Source of the DNA: Allosalinactinospora lopnorensis
Lineage (GTDB): Bacteria; Actinomycetota; Actinomycetes; Streptosporangiales; Streptosporangiaceae
DNA: 64,000 nucleotides
Assembly: GCF_000981225.1 (NCBI RefSeq)
Contig: NZ_LAJC01000003.1
Span: 91,466 to 155,465, forward strand
Direction: 5' to 3'
Every line of letters begins with the position of its first letter. Within the stretch, counting starts at the first letter, position 1. The translations under genes and the position numbers were made by a program. This document shows positions 41,027 through 52,345 of the stretch, one piece after another. The notes beneath the pieces are model-generated. The model searched no databases. It was not told where the DNA came from and saw nothing but the letters and a program-made list of their open reading frames with translations.

Positions 41027-41476
41027 TCACTCCGCCCGGGAGTAGACCGCCTCGACGACCTGGTAGTCGGTACCGGGCATGATGTTGTCCATCGCCAAGC
41101 GCAGCTGCTCCGGGGCACCGGGGTCGACGCGGATCCGCCAGCCCGCGTCCTCGGCATAGGAGCCCTCGACGCTGAGCACGCCGTCTTCGCCGATGGTTCC
41201 GCGGCACTCCATCCACTGAGGGCCCTGATGCCACGAGTCGGCCCAGACCGCGACGACCTCCTTCGGCTGCGCGCCGTTGCCGATCACCAGCAGGCCCTCT
41301 TGGAGTTCGCCCTCGTAGGCCCAGGTGTAGGCGATGGTGGCGACACCTCCCTTGGCGCCGAGTGAGACCGTCGCGCTTGCCCTCGACTCGCCGTAGGGGT
41401 CGTCGGGCATCATGCGTAGCCTGTTCATACCGGTCCAGTCGCCGACGATCCCCCTCAGGCTCTTCCTGACGTCCAT
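41027..41476 (-). CDS. DUF1579-like protein
   Basis: 149 residues, MDVRKSLRGIVGDWTGMNRL. Lipocalin-like beta-strand alternation with the G-x-W start, ATIAYTWAYEGELQEGLLVI, WADSWHQGPQWMECRG, SVEGSYAEDAGWRIRVDP and a short C-terminal strand. It fits the DUF1579/THAP4-like small beta-barrel group of unknown activity. It stands alone between two gene-poor gaps. Confidence 0.65.
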   Translation of the reverse strand: MDVRKSLRGIVGDWTGMNRLRMMPDDPYGESRASATVSLGAKGGVATIAYTWAYEGELQEGLLVIGNGAQPKEVVAVWADSWHQGPQWMECRGTIGEDGVLSVEGSYAEDAGWRIRVDPGAPEQLRLAMDNIMPGTDYQVVEAVYSRAE

Positions 41477-41933
41477 ACCGCGCTCCTCTTTCTCCGGCTT
41501 CTCCAGGGCCGTGCCGGAGTCGGCACCCGCACCACGGCCGTGTCGCCTGGCTTGCGATGCCGCTCATATTGCCAGGCTCCTCTGACAACTCCTCACCGGT
41601 GAGAGGCCAGACCGGTTGCGGCGGTGCTCGCGCTCGGCGGGCGCGCTCCCCTCAGTGGTGACCGACGGAGGCGCGTTGATCCTGCTCCTGATGCTCTTGG
41701 CCAGCCTCGTCGCCTTCCGCGCCCCCTGGGGCCAGCGCAGGGAAAACCGACGTCCGCACACGCATTGGGGCGGCGCCCCAACTCGGTGGCGAAACTCGCG
41801 ACACGATCGTGCGGGCCGCGACCGGCCGCACCACCGACAGCGGCTTGGACGGCATATCGACGCGGACTGGCGCGGCGGCGGAAGCCTGATCCGCTGCTTC
41901 CCGACTCGGCGTGCCCTGCTTTTGACCGAGAGG
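41477..41933. other. 457-base region without a recognised gene
   Basis: It lies between the DUF1579 start and the end of the HemK-like methyltransferase. A hydrophobic run (LILLLMLLASLVAFRAPWG) is encoded on the plus strand around 41678-41735 but has no matching start region or family. It may be a decayed membrane-protein gene. Confidence 0.35.
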
Positions 41934-42731
41934 TCAGAGGGCACCGACCAGTACGTTGGCATCGTGCTCTGCGCTCGTCACCACCTGGTAGGAGAGGCCC
42001 GCAGTGACGAACGCCGCCCTGGCCGCCTCGACCTGCCCTTCTGCCACCTCCACCAGCAGGCGGCCCCTCGGGGCCAGCCATTCATGGGCCCCGGCGGTGA
42101 GCCGACGCAGGATGTCCAGCCCGTCGGCTCCCCCGTCCAGGGCCTGTCGGGGCTCGTGCAAGCGTGCCTCGGGTGGTAGCAGCGCGATCCGATGGGTGGG
42201 GACGTAGGGGACGTTGGCGACCAGTACGTCCACATGTTCGCGTAGTTCATCGGGGATCGGGGCGTACAGGTCCCCTTGGTGGACCGCATGGCCGGGCAGG
42301 TTGCGTCGGGCACAGGCCACGCTGGCCGCGTCGATATCGGCCGCGTGCAGGGTCAGGTTCGGCTGGGTGGCCGCCAGCACCGCGCCCAGGGCGCCCGAGC
42401 CGCAGCACACGTCGACGGCGATCGCACCGGGGCGCAGTAGGGCGGCGGCTCGGTGAACCAGGAACTCGGTGCGTGGCCGGGGAACGAACACGCCCGGGTC
42501 CACGGTAAGGCGCAGTCCGCAGAACCATGCCCAGCCCAGGACATGCTCGAGGGGATATCCGGAGCAGCGCTGCCGGATCATCGAGGTCGATTCCTCGGGA
42601 GTGCGTGCGGTTGCGGTGATCAGGTCCGCCTCCTGCTCGGCGAACACGCAGCCGGCGGAGCGAAGACGCGAAACCGCAACAGCCAACTCAGAAGTCGATG
42701 AGGATGAGGGCGCCACGCAAGCCTTTCGCAA
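41934..42731 (-). CDS. HemK/PrmC-like protein N5-glutamine methyltransferase
   Basis: 265 residues. The N-terminal helical bundle has EQEADLITATARTPEESTSM and YPLEHVLGWAWFCGLRLTVD. PGVFVPRPRTEFLV is the HemK pre-motif I block, VDVCCGSGALGAVLA is motif I, and VANVPYVP (near residue 173) stands where N-P-P-Y is normal, so Val replaces the first Pro. PrmC methylates the GGQ Gln of release factors; this one looks like the paralogous 'putative protein N5-glutamine methyltransferase' of actinomycetes rather than the housekeeping enzyme. Substrate unknown. Confidence 0.82.
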   Translation of the reverse strand: MRKACVAPSSSSTSELAVAVSRLRSAGCVFAEQEADLITATARTPEESTSMIRQRCSGYPLEHVLGWAWFCGLRLTVDPGVFVPRPRTEFLVHRAAALLRPGAIAVDVCCGSGALGAVLAATQPNLTLHAADIDAASVACARRNLPGHAVHQGDLYAPIPDELREHVDVLVANVPYVPTHRIALLPPEARLHEPRQALDGGADGLDILRRLTAGAHEWLAPRGRLLVEVAEGQVEAARAAFVTAGLSYQVVTSAEHDANVLVGAL

Positions 42732-43040
42732 GCTCGGGAGCGCTCCGGCTACGACGGGACCGTGTGTCCTCCGGGTGGGAACGCCCCTACTGCAACAGCG
42801 GTAATCGCTCTCACCTCCTCTAATGAGTCCTACGGCGGACAGCTAGCATAACCCATCGAAGTACGAGGATGGGATGACTCCAGAAGGTCCTCGCCGCCTT
42901 GGCGCGTGAGGCGCCCGAGCCGCCACCCGCGTCGCTGAGGGGTCCATGCCCCCGCCGGTCACGGCGGTGAGATCCGGGTCTGCAAGACTCACCCGCCTAC
43001 CCTCTTGTTTTTGTGGTCGTGAGCTGGGAGACGGATCCTG
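42732..43040. other. 309-base divergent intergenic region
   Basis: It separates the HemK-like gene (minus) from the DUF2637 gene (plus). The stretch 42800-42870 is AT-richer than its surroundings and could hold the promoters. No ORF was recognised. Confidence 0.35.
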
Positions 43041-44384
43041 ATGTCTGCATGGATGGCCGAGGCGCCCTGGTGGATGATCGCCGCGGCGGCGCTGCTCGTG
43101 GTCGCACTGGCGGTGGGGACGTTGCGCGCGGCGCTGAAGCGCCGGCGCTCGGCCCGCAGTGGGCTGCACGGGGGCTACCTGGTGGCCACGGCGCTGATCG
43201 CCGCGGCGGCGCTGGTGCTGATCACGATCGCCTTCACCATGAGCTACGCGGCGCTGTACGCATCGGCGACCTGGCTGGCCGACACCCAGCTGACCGCGAT
43301 CAACGGCGGGGACCTGCGGTTCCTGTTCCCCATCGGCATTGATGCGGTCATCGTCTACTTCCTGGCGATGGACCTGGTCATGGAGTGGCAGGGACGCCGC
43401 CACCCGCTGAACCGGTGGGCCGCCTACAGCCTCTCGGCCATCACCATCATCCTCAACGTCTCCCAGGGCGAGGGCACCACCGCCTCCTACCTGGGCCACG
43501 CCGGCCCGCCGGTGGTCATCATCCTCATCGCCGAGGGCGTGGCCGCCTGGGTGCGCCACCTGGCCGGGCTGGCCCACGGCACCGCCACCGACCGCATCCC
43601 GGCCGGCCGCTGGCTGGCCCACCCGCTGTCCACACTCAAGGTGGCCCGGCTCATGCTGGGCTCGGCCATCACCTCCTACCCTGATGCGCTGGAACGCGAG
43701 CAGCAGCGCCAGCTGGCCTATGCGATGCTGCGCGAGCAGTACGGGCGTACCTGGCGGCGCTCCACCCCCCGCCACCTGAAATGGATGCTGGACAACGGCT
43801 ACGACCTGACCACCGCCTTTGCGATCATCCGGGCGATGACCGCCCAACGGGTGGCGATGACCGCCGCCGAAGCCCGCACCCTCACCGGCGCCCCCGCCCC
43901 GCTCTCCCCCACCGGCCTTGCGGAGTGGCCGGCCGCGGCCACCGCCAACGGCCGCGGCCAATCCCCGCCGCCCCGTGACCCGGCTCCCGGTCCCGCGGCG
44001 TCGCCGCCCGATGACCATCGTGGCCAGGCCGTCCTCGAAGACCTCGGGCGGGAGGACGCCAGGCCGGCCGATGAGGACCGCACCGATCAGGGCAAGGCCG
44101 ACGAGGCCGAGGAGTCCACGACCGTGACCGGTGAGAACCGTACGCCGCGCCCGGCGAGCCGCCTGTCGGCCGAGGAGAAGCGCCAGCGCGTGCGGGAGCT
44201 GCTCAGCTCCATCCCCGACATCACCGACAAGGAGATCGCCGGGGAGCTCGGCGTGGTGCCGCGCACCGCCCGCCGCTACCGCAACGAGGCCCTCAGCCTC
44301 TCCCGGGAGGACGAGGACTACCTCCTCGAGGAATCGGCCGACGGCCAGGCCCGCCTGGTGCGCGCCGGCCACACCGCGCAGTGA
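43041..44384 (+). CDS. DUF2637 membrane protein with C-terminal winged HTH (transfer/Spd-like)
   Basis: 447 residues. Four N-terminal hydrophobic segments: WWMIAAAALLVVALAVGTL, YLVATALIAAAALVLITIAF, FLFPIGIDAVIVYFLAMDLV and PPVVIILIAEGVAAWV. This is the DUF2637 layout found in SpdB-like spread proteins and other genes of actinomycete integrative elements and plasmids. A cytoplasmic part (LREQYGRTWRRSTPRHLKWM) and an acidic, proline-rich linker follow. The end (SRLSAEEKRQRVRELLSSIP, then DKEIAGELGVVPRTARRYR) is a winged helix. It probably functions in mycelial spread of a mobile element, but no integrase, replicase or TraB lies nearby, so it may be an orphan. Confidence 0.75.
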   Translation: MSAWMAEAPWWMIAAAALLVVALAVGTLRAALKRRRSARSGLHGGYLVATALIAAAALVLITIAFTMSYAALYASATWLADTQLTAINGGDLRFLFPIGIDAVIVYFLAMDLVMEWQGRRHPLNRWAAYSLSAITIILNVSQGEGTTASYLGHAGPPVVIILIAEGVAAWVRHLAGLAHGTATDRIPAGRWLAHPLSTLKVARLMLGSAITSYPDALEREQQRQLAYAMLREQYGRTWRRSTPRHLKWMLDNGYDLTTAFAIIRAMTAQRVAMTAAEARTLTGAPAPLSPTGLAEWPAAATANGRGQSPPPRDPAPGPAASPPDDHRGQAVLEDLGREDARPADEDRTDQGKADEAEESTTVTGENRTPRPASRLSAEEKRQRVRELLSSIPDITDKEIAGELGVVPRTARRYRNEALSLSREDEDYLLEESADGQARLVRAGHTAQ

Positions 44385-44437
44385 CCCTTCCTGCCGTACG
44401 ACCACCCTGCTGAGCTGCCTGCCCCGGCGGCCCGCAG

Positions 44438-44990
44438 GCAGCCTCACTCGTGCGCGCCGGCGGTGAAGGGCCGGTGGCCGACCTCGGTTGCGGCCCGGGC
44501 CGGGTGACGGCGTACCTGGACTCGCTGGGCGTTGCCGTTTTCGGCCTCGACCTGTCGCCGGCGATGGTCGCACTGGCCCGGCGGGCGTACCCGGGCCCGC
44601 GGTTCGACGAGGGGTCGATGGGCGCCCTGAAGATGGCCGACGGTGCTCTCGGCGGTGCCGTGGCCTGGTACTCCATCATCCACACTCCGCCGGAGCGGTT
44701 GCCCGCGGTGTTCGGCGAGTTTTCCGGGTGCTGGCACCAGGCGGCCATGTGCTGCTCGCCTTCCAGGTCGGTGGGGAGCCCATGCGCCTGGCGGAGGCGT
44801 TCGGCCACACGGTGACGCGCGACTTCTACCGGTACTCCCCCGAGCGTGTCGCCGAGCTACTGAGCCGGGCCGGACTCGCCGTGCTCGCCCGGCTGCTGCG
44901 CGAACCTGAGGAGAGCGAGCGGACCCGGCAGGCCTACCTCCTGGCCCGGACCGGGAGAGCCGTAGCCGCCGAACAGCACACGCCTACGCT
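44438..44990 (+). pseudogene. SAM-dependent methyltransferase, N-terminally truncated and frameshifted
   Basis: From ~44438 the frame reads AASLVRAGGEGPVADLGCGP, where D-L-G-C-G-P is SAM motif I. It continues LDLSPAMVALARRAYP and AWYSIIHTPPERLPAVFGEF. At ~44732 the frame changes, and one restored C gives EFSRVLAPGGHVLLAFQVGG, EPMRLAEAFGHTVTRDFYR and AYLLART. Homologues have ~40 more residues before motif I; upstream here is the end of the DUF2637 gene, so the 5' end is missing. The C-terminal end is not clear because no in-frame stop follows soon. Probably decayed. Confidence 0.65.
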
Positions 44991-45052
44991 CGGTGGGAGC
45001 GGGCCCGTGGCCACCGGCCAGGGGCAGCACTTCGAAGGGGAGTTGGGAGAGC

Positions 45053-45760
45053 ATGGGCCGTTCCTATGTGGTGACGGGCGCGGGACGCGGTGTCGGCCGG
45101 GCCGTGGTCGAGCGGCTGCTGACCGACGGCGGCACCGTGGTCGCCATCGAGTTCGACGCGCAGGCGCTGGCCTGGGCCGCGGCCCATCCGGCCCGAGACC
45201 GCCTGCGCACCGTCGCCGGTGACGCCCACGAGGAGTCCGTCGCCGAACGGGCGGCCGGCCTGGCCCAGGAGGGCCGGGCCCCTGGCCGGCTGGGTGAACA
45301 ACGCCGCGGTGTTCCGCGACGCCGCCCTCCACTCCGCCGCTCCGCAGGAGGTGCTCGACCTGGTCGCGTTGAATCTTGCCCCCGTTGTCACCGGCTACTC
45401 GGTCGCGGTCCGCCGCTTCCTGGCGGAGGGCACCGGCGGGGCGATCGTCAATATCTCCTCCCACCAGGCCCAGCGCCCGGTTCCCGGCTGCCTTCCCTAT
45501 GCCACCGCGAAGGCCGCCGTTGAAGGACTGACCCGCGCACTGGCCGTGGACTACGGGCCGGAAGGCATCCGCACCAACGCTCTCGCGCTGGGCTCGATCA
45601 CCACCGAGCGCTACGAGGCGCTTCTCAGCGAGCAGGGGCCCGAGCAGGCCGCACGGACCGAACACGAGATGGGCCTGCTGCACCCGCTGGGCCGGGTGGG
45701 GCGGCCGGAGGAGGTCGCGGCCGATCGGTGCTGGCACGTGATCCCGAGGCGCACACGGGA
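45053..45760 (+). pseudogene. Short-chain dehydrogenase/reductase, frameshifted and with C-terminal deletion
   Basis: ATG at 45053 (MGRSYVVTGAGRGVGRAVVE) carries T-G-x-x-x-G-x-G. The frame changes at ~45275 and continues GPLAGWVNNAAVFRDAALH (N-N-A block), AIVNISSHQAQRPVPGCLPY and ATAK, giving Ser, Tyr and Lys of the catalytic triad. Then EGIRTNALALGSI. After GRVGRPEEVAA the usual L-x-S-x-x-A-x-F-x-x-G block is missing and the text jumps to a sequence resembling the extreme C-terminus in yet another frame. So a deletion of about 20 residues is likely in addition to the frameshift. Confidence 0.65.
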
Positions 45761-46081
45761 GGCCCGGACTCCCCGCGGTGACCGCTCCTCTTGTACCCGG
45801 CCGGGGCCGGCGGTGCTTGCGGAGGGGCACCAGACCCGTCGCGGACCCGCTGCTGGAACTGCCGGTGCTGGCCCTGCTCAGCCAGCTCGTGCGTGCCCCG
45901 CACTGTTCCCAGGCTCCGCCTACCTTCACCGGGAGGCCGCCCGCCGCGCGGGCGTGCCCGGCGGGGTCGCGGCGCCCCCTTACGGTTCCTGTTCGCCGGC
46001 AATTTCGAAAAACAGCCCCGAATACCCGGTGCGATGCTTAATCTGCGGAGAGTACAGGCTGTGGACGCCCGAAGAGAGTAG

Positions 46082-48343
<2,262 letters not shown>

Positions 48344-48382
48344 CCGCCGGGGTGGGAGGGACCGCCGCGGGATCCAGCGGCG

Positions 48383-48405
48383 GCGCGCTCCGCCGCGGAG
48401 CGCGC
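48383..48405. terminator. GC-rich hairpin after the geosmin synthase gene
   Basis: GCGCGCTCCG (48383-48392), loop CCG, CGGAGCGCGC (48396-48405). It starts 40 bases after the stop and precedes the larger hairpin at 48414. Confidence 0.5.
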
Positions 48406-48413
48406 TGAGAGCG

Positions 48414-48451
48414 CGGGGGTGGTCCGGTCGGGACGGCCCGGACCACCCCCG
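48414..48451. terminator. Bidirectional terminator between convergent geosmin synthase and UvrA-like genes
   Basis: CGGGGGTGGTCCGG (48414-48427) pairs perfectly with CCGGACCACCCCCG (48438-48451) across a 10-base loop. It lies between two convergent genes, where a shared factor-independent-type terminator without U-tract is common in actinomycetes. Confidence 0.75.
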
Positions 48452-48539
48452 CCACCGCCTCCGTCGAGAAATCCCTTGGCGGCGGATACGTCGAACGGTG
48501 CCCGCCCGTCCTCGGAGGCGGCCCTCCGGCGCCTCTCCC

Positions 48540-51094
48540 CTACCGTTCGCGCCGCCGCGGCTCCCGCAAAAACGCCCCCGTCCGGGACGCGCTCGCCCGC
48601 GCGACCTCCTCCGGCGTCCCTTCGGCCACGATCTCGCCGCCGTTAGCGCCGCCTTCCGGGCCGAGGTCGACCACCCAGTCGGAGGCGCGGACGACATCGA
48701 GGTCGTGCTCGATGGTGACGACGGTGTTGCCCGCGTCGACGAGCCGCTGGAGCACGCCCAGCAGCCGCGCGTTGTCCGCGGCGTGCAGGCCGGTGGTCGG
48801 CTCGTCGAGCAGGTACAGCGTGCGCCGGGTCGCGCGGCGGCCGAGTTCCTTGGCGAGCTTGATGCGCTGCGCCTCGCCGCCGGACAGCGTCGTCGCCGGC
48901 TGGCCCAGTCGCAGGTAGTCGAGCCCGACGTCGGCCATGAGGCGCAGCCGCGCCGCGGCCGCGGGCACGCCGCTGAAGAGTGCGAGCGCCTCCTCGACGG
49001 TCATGTCGAGCACCTGGGCGATGTCGTGCCCGCCGTAGTGCACGGCGAGCACGGCCTGCTTGAAGCGGCGCCCGCGGCAGGCGGGGCAGCGCACCTGCAC
49101 GTCGGGCAGGAAGTGCATCTGCACGGTGAGAGCGCCCGCCCCCTCGCAGCGCTCGCAGCGGCCGCCGGGCACGTTGAACGAGAAGTGCCTCGGCGTGAGC
49201 CCGTGCTCGCGCGCACCGGCGGTCGCGGCGAACGCCTCGCGCACCGGCGTGAACACGTCGGAGTACGTCGCCGCGTTCGAGCGCGCTCCGCGCCCGATCG
49301 CCTGCTGGTCGATGGTCACGGCCGTGTCGATGTGCTCCCACCCGCTGATCGCGTCGTGCTCGCCGGGCGCCTCGCCCGCGCTGTGGAACCGCTGCCGTGC
49401 GGCGCGGCCGAGGACGTCGAGCAGCAGTGACGATTTGCCCGAGCCCGACGGGCCGGTCACGGCGACCAGGAGCCCGAGCGGCAGCCGCATGGTGACGTTC
49501 TTGAGGTTGTGCGCACGCGCGCCGTGTACCACCAGCGCCGTGCCGTCGCCGTGCCGGCGCGACGCGGGGACGGGCACGGACAGCCGCCCGGCGAGGTAGT
49601 CGCCGGTGGTCGAGCCCGTGCTCGCGGCCACCTCCGCCGGTGGTCCCGCGGCCACGATGTGCCCGCCGTCGCGTCCGGCGCCCGGCCCGACGTCGACGAG
49701 GTGGTCGGCCGCGCGCAGCACGTCGAGGTCGTGCTCGATGACGAGCACGGTGTTGCCCAGGTCGCGCAGGCGGCGCAGCACCTCGGTCAGCCGCGCGGTG
49801 TCGGCGGGATGCAGGCCGATGGTGGGCTCGTCGAGCACGTAGAGCACACCGGTGAGTCCGGAGCCGAGCAGCGCGGCAAGGCGGAGGCGCTGGGCCTCAC
49901 CGGCCGAGAGGCTGGGGGTGGCGCGTTCCATCGTCAGGTACCCGACACCGACGTCGACCAGCCGGCGCACGCGTTCGTGCAGGTCGGCGACGATGGGGTC
50001 GGTGACGAGCCACTCTTCGGCGGTGATGCGCCCCTGCAGCGCGTCGATCCATGCGGCGAGCTCGCTGAGCGGCAGGCGCGCGGCCTCGACGATGCCGAGC
50101 CCGGTGACGGTGACGCCCCGGCTCTCGGGGCGCAGGCGCGCGCTTGGCAGTCCGGGCAGGTTTCGTTGACCAGGAACCGCTCGATCTTTTCGCGGTAGCC
50201 GGCGTCCTCGATGCGGTCGGCGTAGCGCCGCAGCAGGTTGGTGACCGCCCCTTCGAAGCGCCCGTGGGCGACGGTGGTGGGCGGTGCGGCACCGGGGAAG
50301 TGCCGGCGGAACTCCGGGCTGTCGACGCCGTGGAGCAGCAGGTCGTACTGGGCGGCCCCGAGCGTTTTCACGGGCTGGTCCGCCTCGAAGGCGAAACCGT
50401 AGTGCCGCCCGGCGGCCTGCAGGATCGCGGTGTTGCGTTCGACGACGGAGGGGTGCCAGCCGTGCACGGCGCCCGCGGCGACGCTGCGCTCGTGGTCGAT
50501 CAGCCGGCGCAGGTCGGCCTGGTGCACCGTTCCGAGGCCGGTGCAGGTGGGGCACGCGCCGGCGGGTTTGTTGAACGAGAAGTGCGCCATGCCCATCTCG
50601 GGTATGGGCGTTCCGCAGTGCGGGCACGGCACGGTCGGCCCGGCCCTGGGTGTCTCGTCCGGCTCGCCGCCGGCCGACTCGTCGTCCCAGACCTCGTCGC
50701 CGCTCACGTGATAGGCGGGCGGGGTGTTCCGCCCGCACGCCGGGCACGGGCGGTGGCCGATGCGCGCCCAGAGCACCCGCAGGTAGGTGAAGACCTCGGT
50801 GACCGTGCCGACCGTTGACCGCGGACTGCGGTTGGTGAGGTGCTGGTCCACACTGATCGACGGTGACAGGCCCGTGATCGAGTCGACCTCGGGCCTGCTG
50901 AGGAACCCCGTGACCATGCCCAGCGACTCCAGGTACTGCCGCTGTCCTTCCTTGTGCAGCGTGTCCAGGGCGAGTGTGGACTTGCCCGAGCCGGAGAGAC
51001 CGGTGAGGACGACGAGCTTGTTCTTCGGGACGGCGAGCGTGACGTTCTTGAGGTTGTGCAGGCGTGCGCCTTTGACGAGGATCGAGTCGTTCAT
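48540..51094 (-). CDS. UvrA-like ABC ATPase, drug-resistance type (one frameshift near 50152)
   Basis: ATG at 51094 ([20 protein letters not shown]) with AGGAGA upstream. Two ABC modules: Walker [10 protein letters not shown] at ~residue 32 and GPSGSGKSS in the second half. Signatures are [20 protein letters not shown] and [20 protein letters not shown], each followed by a D-E-P-T Walker B. Zinc cysteines lie in CPACGR, CPHCG, CPTC and CERCEGAG. Length ~851 residues, shorter than housekeeping UvrA (~950), as in UvrA2/DrrC-type proteins. The frame changes at ~50152; one restored G gives [14 protein letters not shown]. It probably removes DNA-binding drugs from DNA. Divergent from the TioE-type regulator. 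Confidence 0.85.
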
Positions 51095-51351
51095 GGTTGT
51101 GCTCTCCTACAGGCCCTAGACCAGTTGTACTGACGCCGTCAGCGCTCGTCGCGCCTGTCGGCCCTGCGGCTGCCGACGCCACCGGAGAACTCGGCGACCG
51201 GGGTTCGCCTGCCCGGCCATCCCGCGGACGAGCGGCTCACCGGTCAGCCGCCTGCACCGCGCTTCCCCGGTCCGGCCGGTGGCCGCCGTCCACCGGTGGC
51301 ATTCGGCGAGAGGAGACCATTCTTTTCCGCCCTCGCCGCCGACACCCATTC

Positions 51352-51386
51352 CTTCAAGTATCTCATTGAAGTTCCTATTGGGACTT
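51352..51386. promoter_or_regulatory. Operator-like dyads in the UvrA/MerR divergent promoter region
   Basis: CTTCAA-N8-TTGAAG (51352-51371) and AAGTTCC-TATT-GGGACTT (51369-51386, one mismatched pair) lie in an AT-rich stretch (51340-51440) between the divergent genes. MerR-type regulators bind such dyads between -35 and -10 boxes. Which start they serve is not determined. Confidence 0.4.
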
Positions 51387-51472
51387 TTCTACACAGTTAA
51401 CGACTTAAACTGGGATAGTGTTCGTATAACCTTCAACTCACCGGTGAACCCTGCCATGAGAAGGGCGGATCA

Positions 51473-52240
51473 ATGAGCCGGACGGAAGCAGGACTTCGCC
51501 CCATTGACCTGGCGCGAGCGGCGGGTCTTTCCACCCAGCAGATCCGCAACTACGCGGACACGGGCATCCTGCCCCCGGCCTCCCGCACCCCTGCCGGTTA
51601 CCGCAGGTTCAGCGCCCGGCACCGCCGGGCCCTGCTCACCTACCGCGCTCTCACGAGGGGGTACGGGCGAGGCGCCGCCCACGCGATCATGGAGGCCGTC
51701 CACGCCGGTGACCTCCCCCGGGCGCTCACGCTGGTGGACGCCGGCCATGCCGCGCTGCACGAGCAGCGGCTCTCCCTCCAGGCCACCGGCGAGGCGCTCG
51801 AAGCGGTCGCGAAGCAGACCCCGGAGACCCCCGCACCGCCGCGGTCGGAGATGCGCATCGGAGAGGTGGCCGACTACCTCGGGGTCCGCACCTCCGCGCT
51901 ACGTGTATGGGAGTCCGCCGGCCTGCTGGCACCGAAACGTGATCCGGGCACCGGGTACCGCCGCTTCGGGCCGAGCGACCTCCGGGACGCACGAATGATC
52001 AACATGCTCCGGCAGGGCCGCCACCCCCTGCCCCAGATCCAGCCCATCCTCGACGGCCTACGCCGAACAGGCAGCACCGACGCACTTCGCGCGGCCCTCA
52101 CACAACGGCACGCGGAACTGGTGCAACAGGCAACGGCGATGCTCGAAGGCTCTAGCCACCTGCACCACTACGTCACGGCCGGGGAGGCGGCCTCCGGCGG
52201 CGAAACGCCCCAACAGGCAGGCGGCGCGACTGAACCGTAA
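51473..52240 (+). CDS. Tandem MerR-domain (TioE-family) transcriptional regulator
   Basis: 255 residues with AAGGGCGG upstream. Two MerR helix-turn-helix modules: residues ~8-60 (RPIDLARAAGLSTQQIRNYA, then PAGYRRFSARHRRAL) and ~125-180 (MRIGEVADYLGVRTSALRVW, then GTGYRRFGPSDLRDARMI). Two DNA-binding modules in one chain is the TioE pattern. TioE-family proteins are linked to UvrA-like resistance proteins, and the gene here is divergent from exactly such a gene. It likely senses a DNA-binding drug and controls both. Confidence 0.88.
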   Translation: MSRTEAGLRPIDLARAAGLSTQQIRNYADTGILPPASRTPAGYRRFSARHRRALLTYRALTRGYGRGAAHAIMEAVHAGDLPRALTLVDAGHAALHEQRLSLQATGEALEAVAKQTPETPAPPRSEMRIGEVADYLGVRTSALRVWESAGLLAPKRDPGTGYRRFGPSDLRDARMINMLRQGRHPLPQIQPILDGLRRTGSTDALRAALTQRHAELVQQATAMLEGSSHLHHYVTAGEAASGGETPQQAGGATEP

Positions 52241-52345
52241 TTCCCCCGCACACGTATCCCTCGTGTAACGCCCTGCTTGTATCGCGTCGATGTCGTGGGA
52301 GCGGCAGGGCATTGTGTCATGCCCGTTTCTCCTAAGAAAGGATCT

